In this document: piece after piece, positions 9,869 to 18,745 of the stretch
Layout: the number at the start of each line of letters is the position of its first letter
Numbering within the stretch: position 1 is the first letter of the stretch
Source: Gammaproteobacteria bacterium
GTDB lineage: Bacteria > Pseudomonadota > Gammaproteobacteria > GCA-2400775
Length of the DNA stretch: 64,000 bases
Reading direction: 5' to 3'
Assembly (NCBI GenBank): GCA_013151045.1
Contig: JAADIY010000023.1
Coordinates: 1 to 64,000 of the forward strand
The notes under the pieces: model-generated
Seen by the model: the letters and a program-made list of their open reading frames with translations, nothing else
What the model was told of the DNA's origin: nothing
Databases searched by the model: none
Position numbers and translations under genes: made by a program

Positions 9869-10012
9869 ATGCCACATGAGATTATGAAGACCATGCATGA
9901 AATGGGTATGCCAGGTAGTCACCACTGGTTGTTTTGGACAGTGATTGTGGTGGTGACAGCGGCGTTGTTTTTTTTGGCTTGGCGTTTTCTTAGGTCCCTG
10001 CGCAAGCGCTAG
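9869..10012 (+). CDS. Small single-TM His/Met-containing protein (47 aa), absent from the ORF track
   Basis: Translation MPHEIMKTMHEMGMPGSHHWLFWTVIVVVTAALFFLAWRFLRSLRKR*; AGGAG-type RBS upstream. Confidence 0.65.
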   Translation: MPHEIMKTMHEMGMPGSHHWLFWTVIVVVTAALFFLAWRFLRSLRKR

Positions 10013-10166
10013 CAATAACGGGATTTAGAAGCTCTATTGCAATGCCGGAACACTGGCGCTATGGAGATAAGAGCGTATAGATATGGATACAGACAGGACC
10101 ATGGTGGTTAGCTGAAATGAATGGCGGCAACAGGCATGGTGCAGTTTACTTTTTTCAAAAAAGTGC

Positions 10167-10198
10167 TTGACCTGTGTGCAACACCTGGGTCTTACACT
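10167..10198 (+). promoter_or_regulatory. MerR-type promoter with overlong spacer
   Basis: TTGACC - 20 bp - TACACT with GTGTGCAACAC dyad in the spacer, upstream of merR-family gene. Confidence 0.5.
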
Positions 10199-10239
10199 AA
10201 GGCCGATATTCGAAGATAAGTGGCTCGATAAAGCGATGG

Positions 10240-10653
10240 GTGCAAAACGTGTTAAAGGTGAGTGAGTTGTCGAAAGTGGCGCAAACGACCCCGGATTCGA
10301 TACGGCATTATGTCCGCATCGGCCTGTTAGCACCGTTACGTGACCCCGATAGCGGTTATAAACTCTTCGGTGACAAAGATATTAAAAAAGTGAAATTTAT
10401 CGGCCGGGCCAAAGGGCTCGGTTTTACGTTACGCGATATTCAAACCATTTTTGATCACAGTAACGACGGGCGATCGCCCTGTCCCGCCGTGCGCGACATC
10501 ATTCGACAGCGCATCGATGAAAACCGGGACAGACTGGCGCAATTGAATAATCTGCAACGACGAATGGATGACGCGCTGAGTAAATGGAAATCGATGCCGG
10601 ATGGTGAGCCGGATGGTGAAGCAATTTGCCATTTAGTTGAGTCGATAGATTGA
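10240..10653 (+). CDS. MerR-family heavy-metal-responsive regulator
   Basis: LSKVAQTTPDSIRHYVRIGLLAPLRDPDSGYKLFGDKDIKKVKFI wHTH; metal-loop-like cysteines PCPAVRD and ICHLVE. Confidence 0.87.
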   Translation: MQNVLKVSELSKVAQTTPDSIRHYVRIGLLAPLRDPDSGYKLFGDKDIKKVKFIGRAKGLGFTLRDIQTIFDHSNDGRSPCPAVRDIIRQRIDENRDRLAQLNNLQRRMDDALSKWKSMPDGEPDGEAICHLVESID

Positions 10654-10711
10654 AGCAGCGAGAACATTTGGTAAGACACGTTATACAACGTGAAATAAAA
10701 GGAGAGGCGAC

Positions 10712-11200
10712 ATGAAATCAATATTATTAGTTGGAATTACGGTGGTAATGATGGCGCTGTCAATGACAGTGGCGGCGGATAAGGCGCATCACGAAGATAA
10801 GGATGGCGACCCGAAACAATCGATGTCTAGCACGATGCACTCGGGCGGCATGGGCATGATGGACATGGACGCGATGCACAAGCAGATGGCCAAGATGCAA
10901 AAAACCATGAAAAAAATTCACAACAGCAAAGATCCAAAAGCGCAAAAGGAACTGATGCGTCAGCACATGCAAGAGATGCATAAAGGCATGGGCATGATGT
11001 CGGGCGAGATGATGAAAAAAATGCCCAAAAAAATGCAAGAGCCTATGGCGATGATGGATGCAGACGATGAGATGGCGGATTTAAAGACTATACACAAGCG
11101 TCAGCAAATGGCGGAGCAGCGCATGGGCGTCATGCAGGGCATGATGATGCAAATGATGCAGCACATGATGCAGCAGCAAGCGATGGGTATGGCTAAGTAG
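10712..11200 (+). CDS. Secreted Met/His-rich hypothetical protein
   Basis: Signal peptide then extremely Met-rich sequence (GGMGMMDMDAMHKQMAKMQ..., MQGMMMQMMQHMMQQQAMGMAK); between merR and Cu-ATPase. Confidence 0.7.
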   Translation: MKSILLVGITVVMMALSMTVAADKAHHEDKDGDPKQSMSSTMHSGGMGMMDMDAMHKQMAKMQKTMKKIHNSKDPKAQKELMRQHMQEMHKGMGMMSGEMMKKMPKKMQEPMAMMDADDEMADLKTIHKRQQMAEQRMGVMQGMMMQMMQHMMQQQAMGMAK

Positions 11201-11279
11201 CCGAGGGAGTATTGATATAAATCAATACTGCTCGGTGACAAGATAAGCAAGAATAACAAGCGAATGACAGGAGAAGAAT

Positions 11280-13730
11280 ATGAAAACCGATCCGGTTTGC
11301 GGTATGGGGGTGGCGGATGATACAAAGCATCGCTCCAGTCACAATGGCGAGCATTACTATTTTTGTAGTGACACGTGTGTGAAGAAATTCGCGGCCGCAC
11401 CGCAGCAATACCTAAGCGCTGAGGCAAAGCATGACCACGCCTGCTGCGGTGGCGGTCAGCATCAAGACTCTTCACCCAGTGCAGTAGCCGCGGCAGCCAA
11501 CGAGTCGGCAAGCTACACCTGTCCCATGCATCCGGAGATCGTGCAAGACCATCCAGGCAGTTGCCCTAAATGCGGTATGGCGCTGGAGCCAATGGGCGTT
11601 CCCATCGTAGCTACAAAAACCGAATATACCTGTCCCATGCATCCGGAGATTGTGCAGGACCATCCAGGTAGCTGTCCCAAGTGTGGTATGGCGTTGGAGC
11701 CGCGCACGGTGGAGGCAGAAGAAGATAGCAGCGAACTGGACTATATGACACGACGTTTCTGGGTCAGTGCTGTTTTCGCCATACCGGTGTTATTCAGCGC
11801 CATGGCGGCTGAATTCTGGCCCGAAGCCATGGCAAAAATCATTGACCCCAGTCTGCGCCAGTGGCTGGAAATGATTGTTTCGGCCCCGGTAATCGTCTGG
11901 GGCGGCTGGATATTCTATGTTCGCGCCATACAGTCAGTGGCCACGCGTAATCTGAATATGTTTACCCTCATTGGGTTAGGCGTATCGGTGGCCTTTACCT
12001 ATAGTGTAATCGCCACCATCTTCCCAGGTATTTTTCCGCCCGAGGTGTTCAATGATGTCGGTGTGGTGCCGGTCTATTTCGAAGCGGCGGCAGTGATCAC
12101 CACGCTGATATTGCTTGGCCAAATGCTGGAGTTGCGCGCCCGCAGTCAGACCAATGCGGCGATCAAATTATTGTTAGGGCTGGCGCCCAAGACCGCGCGT
12201 ATTGTTCGTGATGACGGCACTGAAGAAGACATTCCCATGGAGCATGTACAGGTCGGCGATACGCTGCGGGTACGTCCCGGCGAAAAGGTTCCAGTGGATG
12301 GCACAACGATCGATGGTGAAAGTAATGTCGATGAATCCATGGTCACTGGCGAGCCGATCCCCGTCGTCAAAACTGCGGGCGAAAAACTTATAGGCGCGAC
12401 CGTTAACGGTACTGGTAGTTTGTTGATGCGCGCCGAGAAAGTGGGCGCGGATACCTTGCTGTCGCAAATTGTTCAAATGGTGGCCGATGCTCAGCGTTCA
12501 CGCGCGCCAATCCAGAGGCTGGTGGATGTTGTGTCCGGTTATTTTGTTCCCGCAGTGGTGGTGATTGCGGTTGTTACCTTCATCGTCTGGAGTTTATGGG
12601 GTCCGGAACCCGCTATTGCCTACGCCGTAATTAACGCCGTGGCGGTATTGATTATCGCCTGCCCCTGCGCCCTCGGTCTGGCCACGCCCATGTCGATTAT
12701 GGTCGGCACTGGCAAAGGCGCGATGATGGGTGTTTTGTTCAAAAATGCCGAGGCGCTGGAAGTTTTGCGCAAGGTCGATACCCTGGTGGTAGACAAGACC
12801 GGAACGCTGACTGAAGGTAAGCCAAAGTTGGTCTCGGTCGTTGCGCGAGAGGGTTTTCAAGAGAACGAGAACCTGCGTTTGGCCGCTAGCCTGGAACGGG
12901 GTAGTGAGCACCCCTTGGCCGAGGCGATTGTGCAGGGCGCCGAAGCAAGGGGCGTAGTGTTGGTAGCGACGGATAATTTCCAGTCAGTGACCGGCAAAGG
13001 CGTTACTGGTGAAGTAGATGGCCGCCAAATTGCCTTGGGTAACAGCAAATTATTGCAGGACCTTGGTATTGATGTCGGGGATCTGCCGCAACAGGCTGAT
13101 GCCGGGCGCACTCAAGGCCAGACCGTGATGCTGCTAGCGGTTGACGGTAAAGCCGCCGGCTTGATCGGTGTCGCCGACCCCATTAAGGCCACTACCCCAG
13201 AAGCGATCCGCGACCTGCACCGCGAAGGCATTCGCGTGGTCATGCTCACTGGCGACAGCCGCAAGACCGCCGAAGCGGTGGCTGCCAAGCTCGACATAGA
13301 CCAAGTGCAGGCCGAGGTGTTGCCAGAGCAAAAGGCCGAGGTGGTGAAACAACTCCAGGCTGAAGGGCATATCGTCGCTATGGCTGGAGACGGCATCAAT
13401 GATGCCCCAGCTCTGGCCCAGGCCCATGTTGGCGTTGCCATGGGCACCGGCACTGATGTCGCCATGGAGAGTGCAGGGGTGACTTTGGTCAAGGGCGATT
13501 TGCGTGGCATCGTGCGAGCACGCCGTCTCAGCCACGCCACTATGCGTAACATCCGCCAGAACTTGTTTTTTGCTTTTATCTATAACGCCGCTGGTGTACC
13601 GGTAGCTGCGGGCGTGTTGTATCCCTTTTTCGGACTGTTGTTATCACCCATTATTGCCGCTGCGGCTATGAGCTTCAGCTCGGTGTCGGTGATCATGAAT
13701 GCGCTCAGGTTGAGAGGCGTGAAATTGTAA
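11280..13730 (+). CDS. Cu+-type P1B ATPase with N-terminal YHS and two tandem heavy-metal-binding domains
   Basis: [11 protein letters not shown]...[39 protein letters not shown] twice; [41 protein letters not shown]. Confidence 0.93.
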   Translation: MKTDPVCGMGVADDTKHRSSHNGEHYYFCSDTCVKKFAAAPQQYLSAEAKHDHACCGGGQHQDSSPSAVAAAANESASYTCPMHPEIVQDHPGSCPKCGMALEPMGVPIVATKTEYTCPMHPEIVQDHPGSCPKCGMALEPRTVEAEEDSSELDYMTRRFWVSAVFAIPVLFSAMAAEFWPEAMAKIIDPSLRQWLEMIVSAPVIVWGGWIFYVRAIQSVATRNLNMFTLIGLGVSVAFTYSVIATIFPGIFPPEVFNDVGVVPVYFEAAAVITTLILLGQMLELRARSQTNAAIKLLLGLAPKTARIVRDDGTEEDIPMEHVQVGDTLRVRPGEKVPVDGTTIDGESNVDESMVTGEPIPVVKTAGEKLIGATVNGTGSLLMRAEKVGADTLLSQIVQMVADAQRSRAPIQRLVDVVSGYFVPAVVVIAVVTFIVWSLWGPEPAIAYAVINAVAVLIIACPCALGLATPMSIMVGTGKGAMMGVLFKNAEALEVLRKVDTLVVDKTGTLTEGKPKLVSVVAREGFQENENLRLAASLERGSEHPLAEAIVQGAEARGVVLVATDNFQSVTGKGVTGEVDGRQIALGNSKLLQDLGIDVGDLPQQADAGRTQGQTVMLLAVDGKAAGLIGVADPIKATTPEAIRDLHREGIRVVMLTGDSRKTAEAVAAKLDIDQVQAEVLPEQKAEVVKQLQAEGHIVAMAGDGINDAPALAQAHVGVAMGTGTDVAMESAGVTLVKGDLRGIVRARRLSHATMRNIRQNLFFAFIYNAAGVPVAAGVLYPFFGLLLSPIIAAAAMSFSSVSVIMNALRLRGVKL
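11514..11591 (+). repeat. Metal-binding domain repeat copy 1
   Basis: Encodes [26 protein letters not shown]. Confidence 0.9.
11625..11702 (+). repeat. Metal-binding domain repeat copy 2
   Basis: Encodes the identical 26 aa as copy 1 with only synonymous differences. Confidence 0.9.
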
Positions 13731-13782
13731 TGAATTCTGTTCAATTTCCTTTTTCATAAGGAGAGTTGAACATTGTGCCGCT

Positions 13783-13813
13783 CCCTCACTCCCTTTGAAA
13801 AAAGGAGTGAGGG
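13783..13813. repeat. Intergenic inverted repeat after the Cu-ATPase gene
   Basis: CCCTCACTCC / GGAGTGAGGG perfect 10-bp arms, inner TTT/AAA, GAAA loop. Confidence 0.7.
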
Positions 13814-13836
13814 GCAAACAGGAAGGAGCGTCGAAT

Positions 13837-14511
13837 ATGCATGGTGAAACTGAATACGCCTACGGCATGTGGGTAGTGGCTGCCTTTAATATCGGCATCT
13901 TTTTGTTTTTCATTCTCAGCTTTCTCAAACCACGGGGAAGTGAGGAGTGGCGCGGCATGGGAGTGGTGATTGCCTTTCTGGTCGCGCTCTTTAGCGAGAT
14001 GTACGGTTTTCCTTTGACCATTTATCTACTCACCGGCTGGTTGGGTGATGCGTATCCGGTCTTGCAACCCTTCAATCATAAGCTTGGCCACCTCTGGGTG
14101 GTGGTGTTCGGTGGCTCAACCCTGGCCTGGGCGATTGTGATGGGATTGAGTCTGGTGTTGATGATTACAGGCTATTTGCTGCTTTCAAAAGGCTGGACGC
14201 AAATCCATGCCGCGCGCGGCGGCCTGGTTACCGATGGTATCTATGCTTATGTTCGTCACCCGCAATATACGGGGCTCTTCTTCGTGATTATCGGTTTTCT
14301 GGTGCAATGGCCGACGTTGCTTACGGTGTTAATGGCGCCGGTTATGCTTTATGCCTATGTGCACCTGGCCCGGGTTGAAGAGCGGCGCGCCGAGGCGGAA
14401 TTTGGTGAAGCATACAAGGAGTACGTGCGTAACACCCCGGCCTTTTTTCCGCCGACCAAACAATGGCTGGCATTTTTAAGCGTAAAGCTACCGGATGTTA
14501 AAGAGCATTAG
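13837..14511 (+). CDS. Isoprenylcysteine carboxyl methyltransferase-family membrane protein (ORF track starts at 13795)
   Basis: GLVTDGIYAYVRHPQYTGLFFVIIGF and YVHLARVEERRAEAEFGEAYKEYVRNTPAFFP motifs; GGAAGGAG RBS before 13837. Confidence 0.8.
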   Translation: MHGETEYAYGMWVVAAFNIGIFLFFILSFLKPRGSEEWRGMGVVIAFLVALFSEMYGFPLTIYLLTGWLGDAYPVLQPFNHKLGHLWVVVFGGSTLAWAIVMGLSLVLMITGYLLLSKGWTQIHAARGGLVTDGIYAYVRHPQYTGLFFVIIGFLVQWPTLLTVLMAPVMLYAYVHLARVEERRAEAEFGEAYKEYVRNTPAFFPPTKQWLAFLSVKLPDVKEH

Positions 14512-14591
14512 CTAACTATTATTATATTTTCTCGAGACAGCTATAGTTTTCTGATCTTTATTTGGTAGAGACAGGATGAAGGAGGAACAAA

Positions 14592-14807
14592 ATGCGTAAG
14601 CAAGTCCGAAAAGGTAAAAAAATCACTGCTAGCCAAGGTGCCAGTCATGAGTTAATGGCGACCGTGAGTGCGCAAGAACGGCATTGTATGGTCGCCGAAG
14701 CCGCGTATCTTCTCGCTGAGCAGCGAGGCTTCCAGGGTGATTCTGCGTTGGCAGACTGGTTGCGGGCCGAGACCGAAGTTAACACACGTCTGTCAGTAAT
14801 CGAGTAA
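14592..14807 (+). CDS. DUF2934-like small protein
   Basis: VAEAAYLLAEQRGFQGDSALADWLRAETEV. Confidence 0.6.
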   Translation: MRKQVRKGKKITASQGASHELMATVSAQERHCMVAEAAYLLAEQRGFQGDSALADWLRAETEVNTRLSVIE

Positions 14808-14815
14808 ACGTCACT

Positions 14816-16516
14816 ATGGCCGCTATTGATGATTTTACTCATGAGCCGCGCGTTGCCTATTTCTCGATGGAGATTGCGCTGCACAATGACATCCCTACCT
14901 ACTCCGGTGGCCTGGGTGTACTTGCCGGTGATACTTTGCGATCCGCTACCGATTTGGAAGTGCCTGTGGTAGCGGTAACACTGGCGAGTACGATGGGTTA
15001 TTTTCGCCAGACCATCGATGCTGAAGGTAGGCAAGCCGAGCAGGCTTCACCCTGGAATCCTTCGCAGTGGGCAGTTTCTCTGGATGCCGTGGTGGCAGTG
15101 ACCATCGAGGGCCGGCGGGTCTGGGTCGGTGGCTGGCTCTATGTCCTCAAGGGGCATACCAACGGTGAGCAGCCGGTCGTGTTGCTTGACACCGACCTGG
15201 AGCAAAATAACCCTGATGATCGGGCGATCACACGACAGCTTTATGGTGGTGACAAGGCCTACCGGCTCAAGCAAGAGATCGTCCTGGGTATCGGCGGCAC
15301 ACGCATGTTGCAAGCTTTGGGTTTTGAGCTGCGTCAGTATCACATGAATGAAGGGCACTCGGCGCTGCTGGCGCTGGAGCTGCTGCGTCGATTTGCCTAT
15401 CCACCTGAAGATATGCGGCCGGGTGAATCCCCTTACAATATTCCGCGTGTGCGTGAGTTGTGTTGTTTCACTACTCACACGCCGGTTGAAGCAGGACATG
15501 ACAAGTTCGACTATGATCTGGTGAGGCGCGTGCTCGGTGATTATGTTGATTTTCCTACGCTTCAGCATCTGGCTGGTGAGCAGGAGCTTAATATGACTCG
15601 CCTGGCGCTGAATCTGAGTGAGTATATTAACGGTGTTGCTCGGCGCCATGCCGAGATTTCGCGCCATATGTATCCCGGTTATCGCGTCCATGCTGTGACC
15701 AACGGTGTGCACCCCTTTACCTGGACCAGCGAGCCTTTTCGCCGGATTTACGATGAGCGCCTGCCGGGTTGGTGTCATGAGCCGGAACTGTTGATGCGTG
15801 CAGCCTGCTGCATCACCGATGCAGCCGTCCAGACTGCACATGTCGAGGCCAAGCAACGACTTATCGATGAGGTCAACACACGCACTGGAGTCTCTTTGGC
15901 AGCGGACTGTTTCACTATCGGCTTTGCTCGCCGAATGACGGCCTACAAAAGACCAGATCTGCTTTTTTCCGATCTGCAGCGACTCAAAAATATTGCCCAG
16001 CGCCATCCCATCCAGATCGTGCTTGCCGGTAAGGCGCACCCGCAAGATGGTCCAGGCAAACAGCTGATTGAAGTCTTGCACAGGCATATGCGTGAGCTTG
16101 ACGGTGTCATCTCCATCGCCTATCTGCCCGCCTACGATATGACTACCGCGCTGACCCTGGTGTCGGGGGTCGATGTCTGGTTGAACACGCCGCTGCGGCC
16201 GATGGAAGCGAGTGGTACCAGCGGTATGAAGGCCGCATTCAATGCAGTGCCGCACCTGAGCGTGCTCGATGGTTGGTGGATCGAAGGCTGCATCGAAGGG
16301 GTGACGGGATGGGCAATTGGTGATGATGTGCCGTCTACCAACGGTGATGACGCTGGGCATCTGTATCAAAAACTGGAGCAGACTATCTTGCCGCTTTATT
16401 ACGAGAATCCTGCAGGGTGGGTGACGGTGATGAAGGGAGCGATTTCGCAGTGCGCCTCTTATTTCAATAGTCAGCGCATGATGCGTCGTTATGCCAGCGA
16501 GGCTTACGTGAAGTAA
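14816..16516 (+). CDS. Alpha-glucan (glycogen/maltodextrin) phosphorylase family
   Basis: RVAYFSMEIALHNDIPTYSGGLGVLAGDTLRSATDLEVPVVAV; GFARRMTAYKRPDLLF; NTPLRPMEASGTSGMKAAFNAVPHLSVLDGWWIEG. Confidence 0.9.
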   Translation: MAAIDDFTHEPRVAYFSMEIALHNDIPTYSGGLGVLAGDTLRSATDLEVPVVAVTLASTMGYFRQTIDAEGRQAEQASPWNPSQWAVSLDAVVAVTIEGRRVWVGGWLYVLKGHTNGEQPVVLLDTDLEQNNPDDRAITRQLYGGDKAYRLKQEIVLGIGGTRMLQALGFELRQYHMNEGHSALLALELLRRFAYPPEDMRPGESPYNIPRVRELCCFTTHTPVEAGHDKFDYDLVRRVLGDYVDFPTLQHLAGEQELNMTRLALNLSEYINGVARRHAEISRHMYPGYRVHAVTNGVHPFTWTSEPFRRIYDERLPGWCHEPELLMRAACCITDAAVQTAHVEAKQRLIDEVNTRTGVSLAADCFTIGFARRMTAYKRPDLLFSDLQRLKNIAQRHPIQIVLAGKAHPQDGPGKQLIEVLHRHMRELDGVISIAYLPAYDMTTALTLVSGVDVWLNTPLRPMEASGTSGMKAAFNAVPHLSVLDGWWIEGCIEGVTGWAIGDDVPSTNGDDAGHLYQKLEQTILPLYYENPAGWVTVMKGAISQCASYFNSQRMMRRYASEAYVK

Positions 16517-16634
16517 TGCGTAGGCGGCAAATGAAGTCACTTGTGTTTATGGGGAGCCGCGTGCCTTCGGTGTGTTTGTCCGGATTTGATCAGAGGTTCC
16601 TTAGGTAATGATTGATGCAGTAAATTGAAGGAGA

Positions 16635-16925
16635 GTGAGTATGGACGGTTTATTGTCGTTATTGGTTTTTGCCGGTTTGTTCTATCTCATGATGCGCTTT
16701 GGCTGTGGTGCCCACATGGTGCATGGTCATGGTAAGCATGGCGAACACGATGAGGTTGGGAATAAGGCGATTGATCCCGTGTGTGGTGTCGAGGTGGCAA
16801 CGAATGAAGGCTACGGCAGGATGTATGAAGACACGCTCTACCGCTTTTGTTCGAGGGATTGTCTGGACAAATTCGATGCTGATCCGGGCCACTATTTAAG
16901 TCATGAGAAAGGAGAGGTGTCATGA
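16635..16925 (+). CDS. YHS-domain membrane-anchored protein
   Basis: N-terminal TM; IDPVCGVEVATNEGYGRMYEDTLYRFCSRDCLDKFDADPGHYL. Confidence 0.8.
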   Translation: MSMDGLLSLLVFAGLFYLMMRFGCGAHMVHGHGKHGEHDEVGNKAIDPVCGVEVATNEGYGRMYEDTLYRFCSRDCLDKFDADPGHYLSHEKGEVS

Positions 16926-17218
16926 GTTGTCATCATCACAAACAGGGTATATCACTGGCGGGTGTCGGCCATGCCTCAAGTCTGACACTGGCAATCAGCT
17001 TTGTGCTGTGTGTTGGTTTCGATCTCGTCTTTCCTGATATTGCCATGTATGAAAGCTGGCAAAAATTGTTGCCGGGCTTTGAGTGGCTGAGCTGGCAGAG
17101 TTTCTTGCTTGGCCTGATCGAGAGCTATGGCTACGGCTGGTATTTTACTTTGGTCTGGGTGCCGATTTACAACTTCGTCGTGCTGCGCAAGAGGCAGGGA
17201 AAATGTTGCAAGGGGTGA
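16922..17218 (+). CDS. Small DUF5676-like membrane protein
   Basis: SLTLAISFVLCVGFDLVFPDIAMYESWQKLLPGFEWLSWQSFLLGLIESYGYGWYFTLVWVPIYNF; overlaps the preceding stop. Confidence 0.6.
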   Translation: MSCHHHKQGISLAGVGHASSLTLAISFVLCVGFDLVFPDIAMYESWQKLLPGFEWLSWQSFLLGLIESYGYGWYFTLVWVPIYNFVVLRKRQGKCCKG

Positions 17219-17245
17219 TGAAGAGACTTTGATAAAGGTGGCGCG

Positions 17246-18565
17246 ATGCAAAATAAAATACTCCAAAAAGAATCTACAGGTGCTCCATTAACAGTTAGCC
17301 GGAATGCCTCAGGTGAGGCGACGACTGCAGCAGCGAGGGGAGTTCTGGAATGTTTTCTGGCTGGCTACGACGGATCAGTTGCGGTGCGTCTGTGGAACGG
17401 TGAGCACGTCCATGGCAAAAGCGATGCGCCTTGTACGCTTGCATTGAATCAGTCGGCAGTACTGCGTGAGCTAGTGCTGCGTCGGGATCTGGTGCGTTTG
17501 GCCGAACTCTATCTCACTGGCAAAATTGATGTGGAAGGTGAACCTGAATACCTGTTCGAGCTGGTGTCATACATGCAAGAACTGGTTTTGCCATGGTCGG
17601 CCAAGTGGCGCATTCTGCGCCACGCTTTGCAGTTACCGACGTGGGATGGCGATAGCGCTGAATCGCGGGCGTTGCATAGATGGGCTGGTAAGCGACGCAA
17701 TTCGCGCGCCAGCATCGCTCATCACTATGATCTGGGCAATGATTTTTATCGCTTGTGGCTGGATCCGCAAATGGTCTACTCCTGCGCCTATTTTCGCGAC
17801 GCGAATCAATCGCTTGCCAGCGCGCAGGAAGACAAGCTGGACTATATCTGCCGCAAGCTGCGACTGGCACCCGGCCAGACGCTGCTCGATATCGGTTGTG
17901 GCTGGGGCGCGCTGATCTGTTGGGCGGCACGCCATTATGGTGTTCATGCTCATGGTATTACGCTCAGCGAAGAACAATACCGCTATGCCGTCGAACGGGT
18001 GCGCGGCGCGGGGCTGCAAGGACAGGTAACGGTAGAGCTGCGTGACTATCGCACCTTGTCTAATGATGCACATTATGATCGTGTCGTTAGTGTTGGCATG
18101 TTCGAACACGTCGGTGTGGCGAATCTTCCTGTCTATTTTCAAACGGTCAAACGGGTATTGAAGCCGGGCGGACTGTTTTTGAATCACGGCATCACCAATG
18201 ATACTGGCTGGCTCGATACGCCGATCACCGACTTCATCAATCGTTACGTGTTTCCGGATGGTGAGTTGACGCGCATCAGCGATGTCTCCTCCGCCATGGA
18301 ACAGGCCGGATTCGAAATCATCGACGTGGAAAGCTTACGGCGCCACTATGCTTTGACCCTGCGTCGATGGATACAGGCGTTGGAGGCGCAGCGCGAGCAG
18401 ATAGTGAAATTGGTGGGTGAGGCCAGCTACCGGATATGGTGGCTGTACATGGCCGGTTCTGGTTGGTATTTCGATGAAGGTAGCATCAATGTCTATCAGG
18501 TACTGGCAGGTGGCTCGAAACAAGCTTTGTCGATACCGTTGCGACGGGATGATATCTACAAATAA
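17246..18565 (+). CDS. cfa: Cyclopropane-fatty-acyl-phospholipid synthase family methyltransferase
   Basis: ASIAHHYDLGNDFYRLWLDPQMVYSCAYF; LDIGCGWGALICWAARHYGVHAHGITLSEEQ; VSVGMFEHVG. Confidence 0.9.
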   Translation: MQNKILQKESTGAPLTVSRNASGEATTAAARGVLECFLAGYDGSVAVRLWNGEHVHGKSDAPCTLALNQSAVLRELVLRRDLVRLAELYLTGKIDVEGEPEYLFELVSYMQELVLPWSAKWRILRHALQLPTWDGDSAESRALHRWAGKRRNSRASIAHHYDLGNDFYRLWLDPQMVYSCAYFRDANQSLASAQEDKLDYICRKLRLAPGQTLLDIGCGWGALICWAARHYGVHAHGITLSEEQYRYAVERVRGAGLQGQVTVELRDYRTLSNDAHYDRVVSVGMFEHVGVANLPVYFQTVKRVLKPGGLFLNHGITNDTGWLDTPITDFINRYVFPDGELTRISDVSSAMEQAGFEIIDVESLRRHYALTLRRWIQALEAQREQIVKLVGEASYRIWWLYMAGSGWYFDEGSINVYQVLAGGSKQALSIPLRRDDIYK

Positions 18566-18625
18566 GGTTGGCGCAGGTAAAGGGCGCTAATTATAGTTAA
18601 AAAGGCAGGGCTAAGGAGGCGTGAC

Positions 18626-18745
18626 ATGTGCAAAATAAACCCTCAGGCAATAATGATGTTTTGTTGGCTTGCCTGTCATTATCGAGCTGTTGCGTCTGAC
18701 ATGGACAACAGATATTGGAACCGTTGTTTTGGGGCGCGGCAGTGA
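18626..18745 (+). CDS. Candidate 39-aa small ORF, possible translational coupler, absent from the ORF track
   Basis: AAGGAGG RBS then MCKINPQAIMMFCWLACHYRAVASDMDNRYWNRCFGARQ*; its TGA overlaps a GTG in the frame of the downstream ATPase (GTGA). Confidence 0.45.
   Translation: MCKINPQAIMMFCWLACHYRAVASDMDNRYWNRCFGARQ

Noticed and set aside
11514-11702. Two near-identical 78-bp repeats considered as a CRISPR-like or mobile repeat
   Set aside because: In-frame protein domain duplication in the Cu-ATPase with synonymous differences only.
15047-16540. 497-aa ORF on the minus strand opposite the glucan phosphorylase
   Set aside because: Shadow ORF; the plus strand encodes a clearly conserved enzyme and the antisense translation has no recognisable domain.
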